Made by a program: the position numbers and the translations under genes | In this document: positions 14,178-21,827 of the stretch, one piece after another | How the letters are laid out: each line of letters begins with the position of its first letter | Numbering within the stretch: the first letter of the stretch is position 1 | Notes under the pieces: generated by a model | Databases searched by the model: none | What the model saw: only the letters and a program-made list of their open reading frames with translations | Told to the model about the DNA's origin: nothing | Virus record (IMG/VR): IMGVR_UViG_3300031587_000008 | Coordinates: 1-26,677 of that record | Origin: a virus | Reading direction: 5' to 3' (one strand) | DNA: 26,677 bases

Positions 14178-14432
14178 ACGTCAGCGAAAGCCAAAAAAAT
14201 AGTAAAATCGTTGCCTTCATCTGAACCCGAAGTTGAAGTCAAACCAATAGAAGAAGCTAAGCCCATAGAGGAATCAGAAAAGACCGTTGCTCTTCCATCT
14301 GATATTGTGAAGGTTGAAGTTGTAATCGGCACCTTAAGCTGGGAGAAAGGCACATTTGAAAAAGGCGAAACCTTCACTTGCACAAGACAAGAACTTGCGA
14401 AGTTTGGAAACGATGTTAAAGAAGTTCCTTAG
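14178..14432 (+). CDS. Small head protein with non-standard start (ACG or frameshift)
   Basis: The frame is open from just after TGA 14169-14171 to TAG 14430-14432. Its product is acidic/Pro-rich first (SSEPEVEVKPIEEAKPIEE), then a small beta domain (VEVVIGTLSWEKGTFEKGET). The first normal start codon (TTG 14211) has no ribosome-binding site. A perfect GGAGGTGA at 14164-14171 instead points to ACG 14178 (6 nt spacing), giving an N-terminus SAKAKKIVKSL. Alternatively ATG 14173 reads SRQRKPKK and enters this frame by -1 slippage on A7 (14193-14199) before TAG. It is probably a head-associated or connector protein, judged by position. Confidence 0.6.
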   Translation, partial: TSAKAKKIVKSLPSSEPEVEVKPIEEAKPIEESEKTVALPSDIVKVEVVIGTLSWEKGTFEKGETFTCTRQELAKFGNDVKEVP

Positions 14433-14592
14433 CCTTTTGCTTCCTCCTTTATGGTGTGCAGGCAAACTTGGCAACTGCCCCTCTGATGTTAACCGATTTC
14501 GATTTACATGTCTTTTCTGTCGATGGAGAAGACATTTTTATGGATTGCTTGTTGACCCTCCTTTTTGGCTGAAATACTATTTCAAATCAAGC

Positions 14593-14826
14593 GTGGTTAT
14601 TTGGGTTTCAAAAGTATTGATTGTTGATGGCGTGGAGTACCGAGCGCCAGAAGGCAAAGTCTTTAAAGATACGTTTGTCAAATCAGTTGACATTGATCCT
14701 AGAGGTAAACTTGTGAAGATTCGCTGCGCCATCATAATTACGCTTGACAATTTGATGATGCGCGTAGGCTATAGAAAACCGTTCACGGAATTAACTGAGT
14801 TTCTCGCTAACTATCCAACATGGTGA
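14593..14826 (+). CDS. Small protein in the connector region, start uncertain
   Basis: The C-terminal part (IVDGVEYRAPEGKVFKDTFV, then DPRGKLVKIRCAIIITLDNL) looks like a real beta-rich protein. The frame is open up to 14356, but the upstream part is Cys/Trp-rich and unlike its neighbours. GTG 14593 or TTG 14617 are the nearest starts; neither has a ribosome-binding site. Bases 14433-14592 are otherwise unassigned; another frame there (14456-14572) encodes a short plausible peptide (LTDFDLHVFSVDGEDIFMD). The region may contain a damaged or frameshifted gene. Confidence 0.5.
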   Translation: MVIWVSKVLIVDGVEYRAPEGKVFKDTFVKSVDIDPRGKLVKIRCAIIITLDNLMMRVGYRKPFTELTEFLANYPTW

Positions 14827-14830
14827 AAAA

Positions 14831-15166
14831 ATGAATGTGGATGAAGCAAAAAATTTGATTGCATCGTTAAGGCAGAGCGATCCTTCACTCATTAACTTAC
14901 AAGGAGTATGCGATAAATTAGAGTCTTTTCTTGAAGCCGTTACTGTAGCCTTAGACTTGTCAGCGAAAATTGATGGGTTAACTTCACAAATTCAACAGTT
15001 CAAAGCTGTGAACAGAGATTTGAATGAGCGAATGGGCAACGTGGAAACCGTCCTTAAAACTCAGCAAGACCAACTTTTCATTAGCGACCAAGAGCATAAG
15101 GCTATGATTAGGCGTGTAAGTACGGTTTTGAATGCACTTGAAGATTATTTAAGGCGACATTCATAG
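14831..15166 (+). CDS. Coiled-coil protein (111 aa), unknown virion or assembly role
   Basis: ATG 14831 follows GGTGA by 5 nt. The protein is almost entirely helical with heptad-like spacing (VTVALDLSAKIDGLTSQI, then DLNERMGNVETVLKTQQDQL). It lies between capsid and fibre genes. Possible roles include a fibre-attachment or assembly chaperone; no family is recognised. Confidence 0.6.
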   Translation: MNVDEAKNLIASLRQSDPSLINLQGVCDKLESFLEAVTVALDLSAKIDGLTSQIQQFKAVNRDLNERMGNVETVLKTQQDQLFISDQEHKAMIRRVSTVLNALEDYLRRHS

Positions 15167-15224
15167 AGCGTGATGTGTTGTTGAAGTTAAATGCTAGGCT
15201 AGGCAGGCCATAAGAGGTGACGTG

Positions 15225-15293
15225 GTGAGTAATAAAGGCATGAAAACATCAGGCGAAACATGGGAATTAACCATAGACGAGGAATTTACTTAG
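15225..15293 (+). CDS. 22-residue leader ORF before the fibre gene (in-frame TAG)
   Basis: GTG 15225 has GAGGTGA 4 nt upstream and encodes SNKGMKTSGETWELTIDEEF-T before TAG at 15291-15293. The next ATG follows immediately and in the same frame. It is either a short leader peptide coupled to the next gene, or the true N-terminus of the next protein if the TAG is decoded. The 58 nt before it show no other gene. Confidence 0.5.
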   Translation: MSNKGMKTSGETWELTIDEEFT

Positions 15294-16007
15294 ATGCTCG
15301 TCAGCACAAAGATCGCCTCAATGTTCAAGCATTCAGGTTTTGTCAACATTGACTATCTCGTTAGAAATAAGCTTGAAACAGACCCTTCCAAAATTCTGGG
15401 AATCCTAAACCGTGATTGGCGAAAATGGGTTAAGCCTGTTTTTATGCTTGACGGAGGAGGAGACCCTGATTTCGGATATAAAGACGGAACATTGAGTTCT
15501 AATGCTCCGAGCAACTACATTGACGGCATACAATCAACATGCCCTGAAAGTGGAACAGGAGAAAGCATATCATGCTATCTCCAATTCTACACTTTGAGTG
15601 GAAAAGTGAAATATGCTCTCTATGAACATAATAGCGGAAATCTCACACAATACACGAATGAATGGACAATAACATCAGGATATGCAGATTGGAAAACGCT
15701 GAATTTTGTTTCAAACCCAAGCCTAACCAATCTTTCTTACATTATTGTGGCATGGCGAGAAGTCACCATAACCCAAAAATACGCATCTGAAGCTAACATA
15801 GAACACTATAAAAGCCAAACCTATGACAGTTTTCCAAGTCAAATAACCGATTGGACTCATCAAAATTACAAATGGAATATCTACTGCTCATACACAACAG
15901 GGGGGGCAAGTATTCCAGTTGTTATGCATCATCGTAGAATGCAAAAAATGAGCGTGGCAAATCGGTTTCCAAAATTGGAGCCTAGAAACATATGCCCGTG
16001 GCTTTAA
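15294..16007 (+). CDS. Virion fibre-like protein with a beta-sandwich (CBM-like) domain
   Basis: The 237-residue protein has a helical/basic N-terminus (ASMFKHSGFVNIDYLVRNKL, DWRKWVKPVF). A domain of about 140 residues (about 55-200) follows that looks like a jelly-roll: YLQFYTLSGKVKYALYEHN, ADWKTLNFVSNPSLTNLSYI, IIVAWREV. This pattern resembles carbohydrate-binding or fibre domains of phages. The ATG directly follows an in-frame TAG and has GAGGAA 9 nt upstream. The 3' end overlaps the next gene by 16 nt. Host recognition or virion decoration is likely; the domain call is by eye. Confidence 0.6.
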   Translation: MLVSTKIASMFKHSGFVNIDYLVRNKLETDPSKILGILNRDWRKWVKPVFMLDGGGDPDFGYKDGTLSSNAPSNYIDGIQSTCPESGTGESISCYLQFYTLSGKVKYALYEHNSGNLTQYTNEWTITSGYADWKTLNFVSNPSLTNLSYIIVAWREVTITQKYASEANIEHYKSQTYDSFPSQITDWTHQNYKWNIYCSYTTGGASIPVVMHHRRMQKMSVANRFPKLEPRNICPWL

Positions 16008-16975
16008 AACAATCTACCGCATCACAGGAAATCGTGTTAGGATACTTCGTCGATAGCACAGACGGCAACACGGAAGAAACAGGTTTAACCATTGCAAACA
16101 CGGACATTAAAATCTGGAAGAACGGAGCCACATCTCTGGCGAACAAAAACAGTGGCGGAGCTACACACATCAGCAACGGCATCTACTATGCTGTTTTAGA
16201 CGCTACAGACACGGACACTCTCGGTCCACTCATCATCTTCGTGCATGTTTCAGGCGCATTAACAGTTCGCTTAGAATGTGAAGTATTACCCGCAAACGTT
16301 TACGATAGCCTATATTCCACGGATAAGCTTCAAGTGGACTGTGTAGAAAAAAGCAGTTCAGCCTTAGACTTCACCACAACCGAAAAGGCAAGCATGAACA
16401 CTGAAGTGGATTCTGCGTTAGACACGGCTGTCCCAGGCACGCCCACAAGCAACAGCATAAATGAACGAATAAAAACAATGGATGACGCTTACACTGCAAC
16501 CCGCGGCGGATACTTAGATAACATCAATAATCCAGCTTTAGCGTCAATCGCCCTAACTGGCACCTATGTGAATGCGCAGGTTAAAGCTCAAGATAACATT
16601 GACTTTGGAGCACTTCAAAAAGCAAGCTTAAACGCTGCCACGCCATCTGTGACAGTTTCAGATAAAACAGGATTCAGCTTAGCCGCAAATCAAAGCACAG
16701 TGACAGTTGGCACAGTGAACACTTTAACAAATTGGGATAAAACAGGCTACGCTTTAAGCTCTGCAGGTATAGATTCCATTTGGGATGAAGTCACAGAGGG
16801 AACGTTGACAGTTCGCCAAGCCTTAAAACTTACAATGGCAATGCTTGCGTCCAAAAGCAGTGGCGGAGGGTCCAACACTCTAGTTTATCGTGATTATGGC
16901 GACAGCAAAGATCGTTTAACCTTCACTGTAGATGCGGATGGCAATAGAACAGCAGTCAGCACGAATGTGACTTAA
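15992..16975 (+). CDS. Tail fibre-like virion structural protein
   Basis: The 327-residue protein has an N-terminal domain seen in many phage virion proteins: LGYFVDSTDGNTEETGLTI, then NTDIKIWKNGATSLANKNSG and a GIYYAVLDATDTDTLGPLII segment. It continues with VSGALTVRLECEVLPANVYDSL. The middle has the GYLDNINNPA-type stalk and repetitive Thr/Ala/Val turns (SVTVSDKTGFSLA). The C-terminus DSKDRLTFTVDADGNRTAV completes a small beta domain. It probably forms an extended trimeric stalk or fibre. No chaperone or enzyme motif seen. Confidence 0.75.
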   Translation: MPVALKQSTASQEIVLGYFVDSTDGNTEETGLTIANTDIKIWKNGATSLANKNSGGATHISNGIYYAVLDATDTDTLGPLIIFVHVSGALTVRLECEVLPANVYDSLYSTDKLQVDCVEKSSSALDFTTTEKASMNTEVDSALDTAVPGTPTSNSINERIKTMDDAYTATRGGYLDNINNPALASIALTGTYVNAQVKAQDNIDFGALQKASLNAATPSVTVSDKTGFSLAANQSTVTVGTVNTLTNWDKTGYALSSAGIDSIWDEVTEGTLTVRQALKLTMAMLASKSSGGGSNTLVYRDYGDSKDRLTFTVDADGNRTAVSTNVT

Positions 16976-16977
16976 AT

Positions 16978-17184
16978 ATGGCGCTCATAAAACCTGGAGT
17001 TTGGCATTCAACCGTTTGGGCTAGTGGCACTTGGCAAGAAGACTTGTGGCTTGAATATGGTACGGCAACAGTGGCGGCAGGTGACAGCGCCAAATATTAT
17101 TATTTCAAGCGTAAGAAGCCTCAAAACGAAGTTTTCGGCTATTTAAAAGAGTTATTGCAGAAAATAGGAGAGCAAACTGAATGA
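16978..17184 (+). CDS. Small Trp-rich virion-module protein (68 aa)
   Basis: ATG 16978 comes 2 nt after the fibre-like gene stop. The product starts with a Trp-rich part (KPGVWHSTVWASGTWQEDLW) and ends with a basic helix (GYLKELLQKIGEQTE). It may be a small partner of the fibre-like protein, for example a tip or adaptor. The 3' end overlaps the next start (ATGA). No family recognised. Confidence 0.6.
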   Translation: MALIKPGVWHSTVWASGTWQEDLWLEYGTATVAAGDSAKYYYFKRKKPQNEVFGYLKELLQKIGEQTE

Positions 17185-18206
17185 CTACCATAACAAATAT
17201 TGCCCAGAGAATCTTGGATGAAAATAACTACACAATCGAAGATGTTACTATCACCAATCTTGAATACTTAATACAGAACGCAATTGACTACGTTAATTTG
17301 CGAGCTGGAACAAGCATTGCAGACTTAACTGGAGGAACCACATTTGCGGATGTTCTGAAAGACGACAACTTCAACGACAACACCATAGATACAACCTATT
17401 GGGAGAAATTCTATTATCCTAACAATTCAAGCGATGTAACGGAAACTGGACAACGAATCCAAATGGTATGCGATACAGCAGGCGACGTACTGGGGCTTAA
17501 CACAATCTCTTCATATGATTTAAGCGAAGCGTCAATAAAAATTTCAATCCCCGTCACACCTGTAGTTCATCAACAAGCCATTTGGTTGTTAAGCGACATC
17601 TACAGAGACGGAGCCGGCAATAGAATGCCGGAAATGTACCCTGCACTCGCTAATGGCTACAACCTTTACAAGTCACCTTTGTACGGAGGCATAACTCGAA
17701 TACGTAGAAACAAATACAAAGCATTCTGGTCAACATGGGAACTAATCTTCAGTGGCGCATGGAAATCCAGCACGGGCAGCATAAAAATAGTCACTCAAAA
17801 CGGGAAAATCACGTTTTACGATGATGATGTCGCCATCTACAGTGAAGCATGGGACAGCAATATTCCAACAGCCTTACATGTGGTTATAGCAAGCTACGCA
17901 GCCACAACATATGTTGGAACGGCGTATTTCGACAATTTTGTGGCAAGCAACGCCACTCTAGTTGAAAATAAAAGCATAACCGCTTCTAGTGCTGAAATTT
18001 TAGCCGTCAAAACTGCTACAGCAGTAAGTCTCCGAGCATATTTGGATCGTGGACCTAATAAAAGCGTTTCGGGAGTAAGCATTTCAAGTGTCATTTCCGA
18101 TCCTCAATACGATTTCTTAACAAAATCATTAGAAGAGCAAATTAAAGAATTAAAACTGCTCAATAAAGAACCGCCAATTTACGTTAAGAATGATCCGGTG
18201 GAATAG
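17181..18206 (+). CDS. Head-tail adaptor split by an inserted ConA/LamG-like lectin domain
   Basis: Residues 1-52 (IAQRILDENNYTIEDVTITN, LEYLIQNAIDYVNLRAG) and 262-341 (AVSLRAYLDRGPNKSV, SDPQYDFLTKSLEEQIKEL) together form the helical fold of head-tail connectors of the gp6/gp15 type, which sit under the portal. Between them, residues about 57-258 form a separate domain: DDNFNDNTIDTTYWEKF, a Trp-rich middle (KAFWSTWELIFSGAWKSS), TQNGKITFYDDDVAIYSEAW, and GTAYFDNFV at its end. This is the layout of ConA-like/LamG lectin domains. Start ATG 17181, with GGAGAG upstream. The insertion would protrude from the neck like a collar. The adaptor call is strong from neighbours; the domain insertion is an interpretation. 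Confidence 0.75.
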   Translation: MTTITNIAQRILDENNYTIEDVTITNLEYLIQNAIDYVNLRAGTSIADLTGGTTFADVLKDDNFNDNTIDTTYWEKFYYPNNSSDVTETGQRIQMVCDTAGDVLGLNTISSYDLSEASIKISIPVTPVVHQQAIWLLSDIYRDGAGNRMPEMYPALANGYNLYKSPLYGGITRIRRNKYKAFWSTWELIFSGAWKSSTGSIKIVTQNGKITFYDDDVAIYSEAWDSNIPTALHVVIASYAATTYVGTAYFDNFVASNATLVENKSITASSAEILAVKTATAVSLRAYLDRGPNKSVSGVSISSVISDPQYDFLTKSLEEQIKELKLLNKEPPIYVKNDPVE

Positions 18207-18209
18207 CTT

Positions 18210-20420
18210 TTGACTTTAGCCACTACGATAAGCGATTGTCTAGATGCAGTCACATGGTCTAATCCAAACCATAACGCAGTTACAATATATTTCGGTTCAC
18301 TTTTAGGCAAATACACTCGGTCAACATATGCAACGGAACTGGATTACCAAAATGACCTTGGCACAATGGCGGCGTACCTCACAGCTGCTGAACTGCATAA
18401 TGGTTGCTACAGTCGCGGTTTTGAATGTATTGCCTTAGCCACAGAGGTTAAGCGTACGCTCGCAGGTGTGACAATGCTGGGGCATCTGCCTCACAATTAC
18501 AGTACTGGAGGCAAAAACTATTTTCATGTTGACCGCAACGGTTACGGTACAATGTTCCGGTATGCTCGTGACTTCAATTATGCGATAACTAAGTGGGATT
18601 CAAGTTTTGCATGGCAAGAATACGAAGTTGGATGCCTCGCAGGCGGTAATCATGGAATCCAAGCGTACAATCCGAGTACAGGCGATAAGATAGATGGCGA
18701 CAACACATTTTACGGCGAAAACGGTCAAAGTCTCAAATTCTTGCTGGAACTATACGAGCTAGATAAGACAAATAATGCTGACGCTTTAACATATGCTAGA
18801 AACACTCTCTGGACCTACCTAAATAACATACATTATAGTGAAGGTCATTACGATTACAGACCAGATCAGACCGGGTATCATTGCCAAGGTGCAGTTTTCC
18901 CAATACTGATAGGTACACTACGAGCATTAAGCGACTATTCTCTAGACAACTGGGACAGAATGTTATTAGATGTAAAAACTCGATTTTTAACTGACGAATG
19001 GGATGCTCCACAGTGGACCTATGGCACGACAAAATATTATGCCACAGTCACCCATCACGACAACACGGAAACTAGGCGACTTGACACTACATTAGACGCT
19101 TGGATAATGCTTCACGCCTTTTATCAGGTCCTTGATTCAGTAAGCCAAACGCACATGCGAAACCTTTTAGATGGCAGCACAAAAGCTTGGGAATATCTTC
19201 TCAGCAACAGCGGGTTATATGATGCTGGAACAAAACAATTTAAAGTCGACAGTGGCTCCTCAGTAAGCGATTACGCAACCGCATGGGGAATAACTTGCCT
19301 CTTTTTTATGGGCATCATCCCCGAAACTGGAAGCCTATACGTTCCTCTCGGCGAGTTTTCGCAAAACTGGATTGGGCTAAACCGCTATTTTCTATTTGAT
19401 TACACCAATGGCAAAATCAGAATTCCAGTTACGGCGGGCTCTCTCAAATTCATTTACGGCTCAGACTCTGTGACAGCCGATTTTCCAGAAGATGCAGTCT
19501 ACGAAATCACTTTTTCCAGCGACTGGAACTTAATCTCAAAAATCGTCAAAATCTCCAATTTAGATCCTAATTTACACTATGTCGCCAAAATAGAGCAAGA
19601 AACTGAGGGCGGACAGCTTTATCGTCAGATTCAAGCAATAGCTAGGCGATATGGCGAAACAGTGACGAGGCGAGCGCTTGTTTTAGGGTTAAGAGACAGC
19701 CAAACAGGATGGTACCATAAGAGCTATGAAGAATCCAGCGTTTACATGATTATCATTCCAAAGACTGCTCAAAGTAAGGCTGTGGAATGCGGAGGCTACG
19801 TTACAACTGACGCTTTAGGCATTACCGTTGCTTACGTAGAACCAGGTGACCAGATTAAATCTTCAAACAACATTTACTATGAAGTTAAAAGTGTTCGGAA
19901 TTTGTATTTTGAAAAGGCTTTTTCACATCGGGAAGTTGACTTAGTTGAGTTGCAAATTCAACAGTTAACTGGCAAAACCTACACTGCCAGCAGTGTGGAA
20001 GATGCAAGATACCGCACACGAGACTACCTTGAAACCTACTTAAACGATGCAGCATTGCCCAATTACATTGTAGCATATGCTGAACCTGAGTATCCATTAA
20101 CACAAATTTTCAACGGTAAAGATGTAGATTTGATTTTCTGTATCGGTGAACCAAATTCCGAACCTCTAATCGATTCTGACCACTCGACCATAGGCTACCG
20201 AGAATCTGTTCCAATCACACCCTGTTGCATAAATAAAACGAACATTGCAGGAACAAAACTGTTACATCAAGCTCGAACGGAGCTGCGCAGAATTTTTGAA
20301 AATTATCCATCTGGAAGCTTGCGACTGCCAATAAGCGAAAGGCCAGAAACTGAATGGTTGGGTTCAACAGTTCTTTATAAATTCACTGCAGTTCTTGATT
20401 ATGAAAGGGATACTGATTGA
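18210..20420 (+). CDS. Fusion: glycosidase-like alpha-toroid, head-closure and tail-terminator domains
   Basis: The 736-residue protein has four parts. Residues about 1-375 are helical hairpins with aromatic/acidic patches (TFYGENGQSLKFLLELYEL, GHYDYRPDQTGYHCQGAV, LDTTLDAWIMLHAF), like six-hairpin glycosidases. Residues about 380-465 are a beta accessory domain. Residues about 470-590 (AIARRYGETVTRRALVL, AQSKAVECGGYVTTDALG, VEPGDQIKSSNNIYYEVKSV) fit a head-closure (stopper) protein. Residues about 600-736 (LPNYIVAYAEPEYPL, KLLHQARTELRRIFENY, EWLGSTVLYKFTAVLDYERD) fit a tail terminator. Separate genes are normal; here the neck carries an enzyme-like domain. Start TTG 18210. Catalytic residues cannot be named confidently. 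Confidence 0.65.
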   Translation: MTLATTISDCLDAVTWSNPNHNAVTIYFGSLLGKYTRSTYATELDYQNDLGTMAAYLTAAELHNGCYSRGFECIALATEVKRTLAGVTMLGHLPHNYSTGGKNYFHVDRNGYGTMFRYARDFNYAITKWDSSFAWQEYEVGCLAGGNHGIQAYNPSTGDKIDGDNTFYGENGQSLKFLLELYELDKTNNADALTYARNTLWTYLNNIHYSEGHYDYRPDQTGYHCQGAVFPILIGTLRALSDYSLDNWDRMLLDVKTRFLTDEWDAPQWTYGTTKYYATVTHHDNTETRRLDTTLDAWIMLHAFYQVLDSVSQTHMRNLLDGSTKAWEYLLSNSGLYDAGTKQFKVDSGSSVSDYATAWGITCLFFMGIIPETGSLYVPLGEFSQNWIGLNRYFLFDYTNGKIRIPVTAGSLKFIYGSDSVTADFPEDAVYEITFSSDWNLISKIVKISNLDPNLHYVAKIEQETEGGQLYRQIQAIARRYGETVTRRALVLGLRDSQTGWYHKSYEESSVYMIIIPKTAQSKAVECGGYVTTDALGITVAYVEPGDQIKSSNNIYYEVKSVRNLYFEKAFSHREVDLVELQIQQLTGKTYTASSVEDARYRTRDYLETYLNDAALPNYIVAYAEPEYPLTQIFNGKDVDLIFCIGEPNSEPLIDSDHSTIGYRESVPITPCCINKTNIAGTKLLHQARTELRRIFENYPSGSLRLPISERPETEWLGSTVLYKFTAVLDYERDTD

Positions 20421-21298
20421 CTAAACCCACAATAACGCACAGTCCAGGCATAGTCAGCGATTTAGTTGCCACAACCGAAGCCCTTGGCACTTGGACGTTC
20501 AACAACACAAACTTGCCTGGAGCCACATTAACTGTGGAACATAATGACTGGTTCACCATTCAAGGAACATTAACAACCACAGCAGACGAGTACGCCTACG
20601 CAGAAATAGATGTTGCAAACACGGTAAGCACCACACTATACCCCTATTATTTGTTGCGGTACAAGACAAGCGCCTCAGCAAACGGACTAGCAGCCAAAGC
20701 CAGAATAATTTATGCTGGCGAGCCTCCCAGCAGCGAGTGGATTTTAACCGAATCTTTCAGCACCCTCTTCAACCTTAAAACTGGAATGTTAACCTCGGGC
20801 AAAATAATAGATAAAATACAGTTGTTCGCTGATGATTATCCTAACACGCTTAACTCTGGAACCTTCAGTGTTTCATTTGACTTTTTTCTAATCTGCAAAG
20901 AACCATTCGCAATACCAAACACTATGTACGGCTTAAATTTTACGCCACCACCAAAATACGCAAAAATTCCAATTCCAAGCAGAGTAACCGACATAACACA
21001 GAATTTAGGAAGCGAAAACGCCACAGTACACGCAATCTGCAATTTAGACCGGGGCAACTGGAAAAGAAGCGGCGACATCCTAAAAGGACAAGTTTTCATA
21101 GACATTGCCCACAACACTTACCAGCATCCATTCCAATGGCTAACCACTGGGCAAGGACACAAATTTAAAGTCAGCTTAGAAGAACCAGTTTTCCGCTACG
21201 AAGATAAACGCCACATTTTAGAATTGCTCTTCACAGAATATTCGCGCAGCAGCAAAAGCAACGAAAGCTATGTCGAACGCTTTGGACTTAACTTGTGA
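20417..21298 (+). CDS. Tail protein with N-terminal carbohydrate-binding-like beta-sandwich
   Basis: Residues about 15-162 form a jelly-roll-like domain (ALGTWTFNNTNLPGATLTVE, YAEIDVANTVSTTLYPYYL, IDKIQLFADDYP, GTFSVSFDFFLI), similar to carbohydrate-binding modules. Residues about 175-293 form a tail-tube or distal-tail-like beta domain (KIPIPSRVTDITQNLGSEN, LKGQVFIDIAHNTYQHPFQW, KRHILELLFTEYSR). The start TTG 20417 overlaps the previous stop. It is the best candidate for tail tube or distal tail protein in this genome. The domain fusion repeats the pattern of its neighbours. Confidence 0.6.
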   Translation: MTKPTITHSPGIVSDLVATTEALGTWTFNNTNLPGATLTVEHNDWFTIQGTLTTTADEYAYAEIDVANTVSTTLYPYYLLRYKTSASANGLAAKARIIYAGEPPSSEWILTESFSTLFNLKTGMLTSGKIIDKIQLFADDYPNTLNSGTFSVSFDFFLICKEPFAIPNTMYGLNFTPPPKYAKIPIPSRVTDITQNLGSENATVHAICNLDRGNWKRSGDILKGQVFIDIAHNTYQHPFQWLTTGQGHKFKVSLEEPVFRYEDKRHILELLFTEYSRSSKSNESYVERFGLNL

Positions 21299-21302
21299 GC
21301 CT

Positions 21303-21342
21303 GCGAAAGTTTGTTCCAATTCTTTGATTGAAACTCTTTCGC
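21303..21342 (+). other. Potential RNA hairpin in the 151-nt gap
   Basis: GCGAAAG (21303-21309) pairs with CTTTCGC (21336-21342). Inner pairing GTTT/AAAC and CAAT/ATTG can extend it with small bulges. A second hairpin GCCAC-GTGGC lies at 21415-21431, near the next start. The gap 21299-21449 holds no ORF of note, so these may act as a processing, attenuation or packaging-related signal. No T run follows, so a terminator is less likely. Confidence 0.4.
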
Positions 21343-21449
21343 GTGCTCCTCCCTTGCAAAGATTATCTATACGCATATGATGCTCGTAGTATTAAGTCTT
21401 ACGATTATCTGCTAGCCACCAGCCTTGTGGCGACGAGGCAAAAAACAAG

Positions 21450-21827
21450 ATGAGCATAAAATACGACTTATCTGATTCTTATCTTAAAGAGAAACTGGCT
21501 AATTTGCCAGAGAAGATGTTAGAGTGGGCTTTTGAAGTTTTAATGAAGCAGGCGGAGCTTATGAAGGGTTTAGCTCAAGTGTATGTGCCAGTTGACACTG
21601 GAAGCCTCAGAGATTCCATAAGGGTTGAGCGTGGTGGGGAAAGCCTAAACTGGCGACAGGTTCGGGTTAGAGCTGGCGGCTACATAACTAATCCTAAGAC
21701 TGGAAGGCTAGTCAACTACGCTGCGGTTGTGGAAGCGAAGTATCCTTTCATGCATCCAGCATTTGAAGAGGTGAAGCCGACGATAGCGGAGATGATTAAG
21801 GTTGCGGTGGTGGAGAAGGCGACGTGA
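21450..21827 (+). CDS. HK97 gp10-like tail/neck protein
   Basis: The 125-residue protein shows the gp10-like pattern: helical N-terminus, then VPVDTGSLRDSIRVE, a beta hairpin (WRQVRVRAGGYI), NYAAVVEAKYPFMHPAFEE and a C-terminal helix. This family includes neck/tail-completion proteins. It normally lies between head-closure and terminator genes; here it follows the fused terminator and tail protein. The start is ATG 21450 with GAGG about 11 nt upstream. A GTGA overlap links it to the next small gene. Confidence 0.75.
   Translation: MSIKYDLSDSYLKEKLANLPEKMLEWAFEVLMKQAELMKGLAQVYVPVDTGSLRDSIRVERGGESLNWRQVRVRAGGYITNPKTGRLVNYAAVVEAKYPFMHPAFEEVKPTIAEMIKVAVVEKAT

Noticed and set aside
14356-14592. 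N-terminal extension of the 14593-14826 gene
   Set aside because: It overlaps the end of the preceding gene and is Cys/Trp/Pro-rich, unlike the credible C-terminal part; kept only as an uncertainty.
15225-16007. Pyrrolysine readthrough of TAG as a firm call
   Set aside because: Other genes in the window also end in TAG (for example at 7093, 12130 and 18206), so genome-wide TAG recoding is unlikely; kept only as one possibility.
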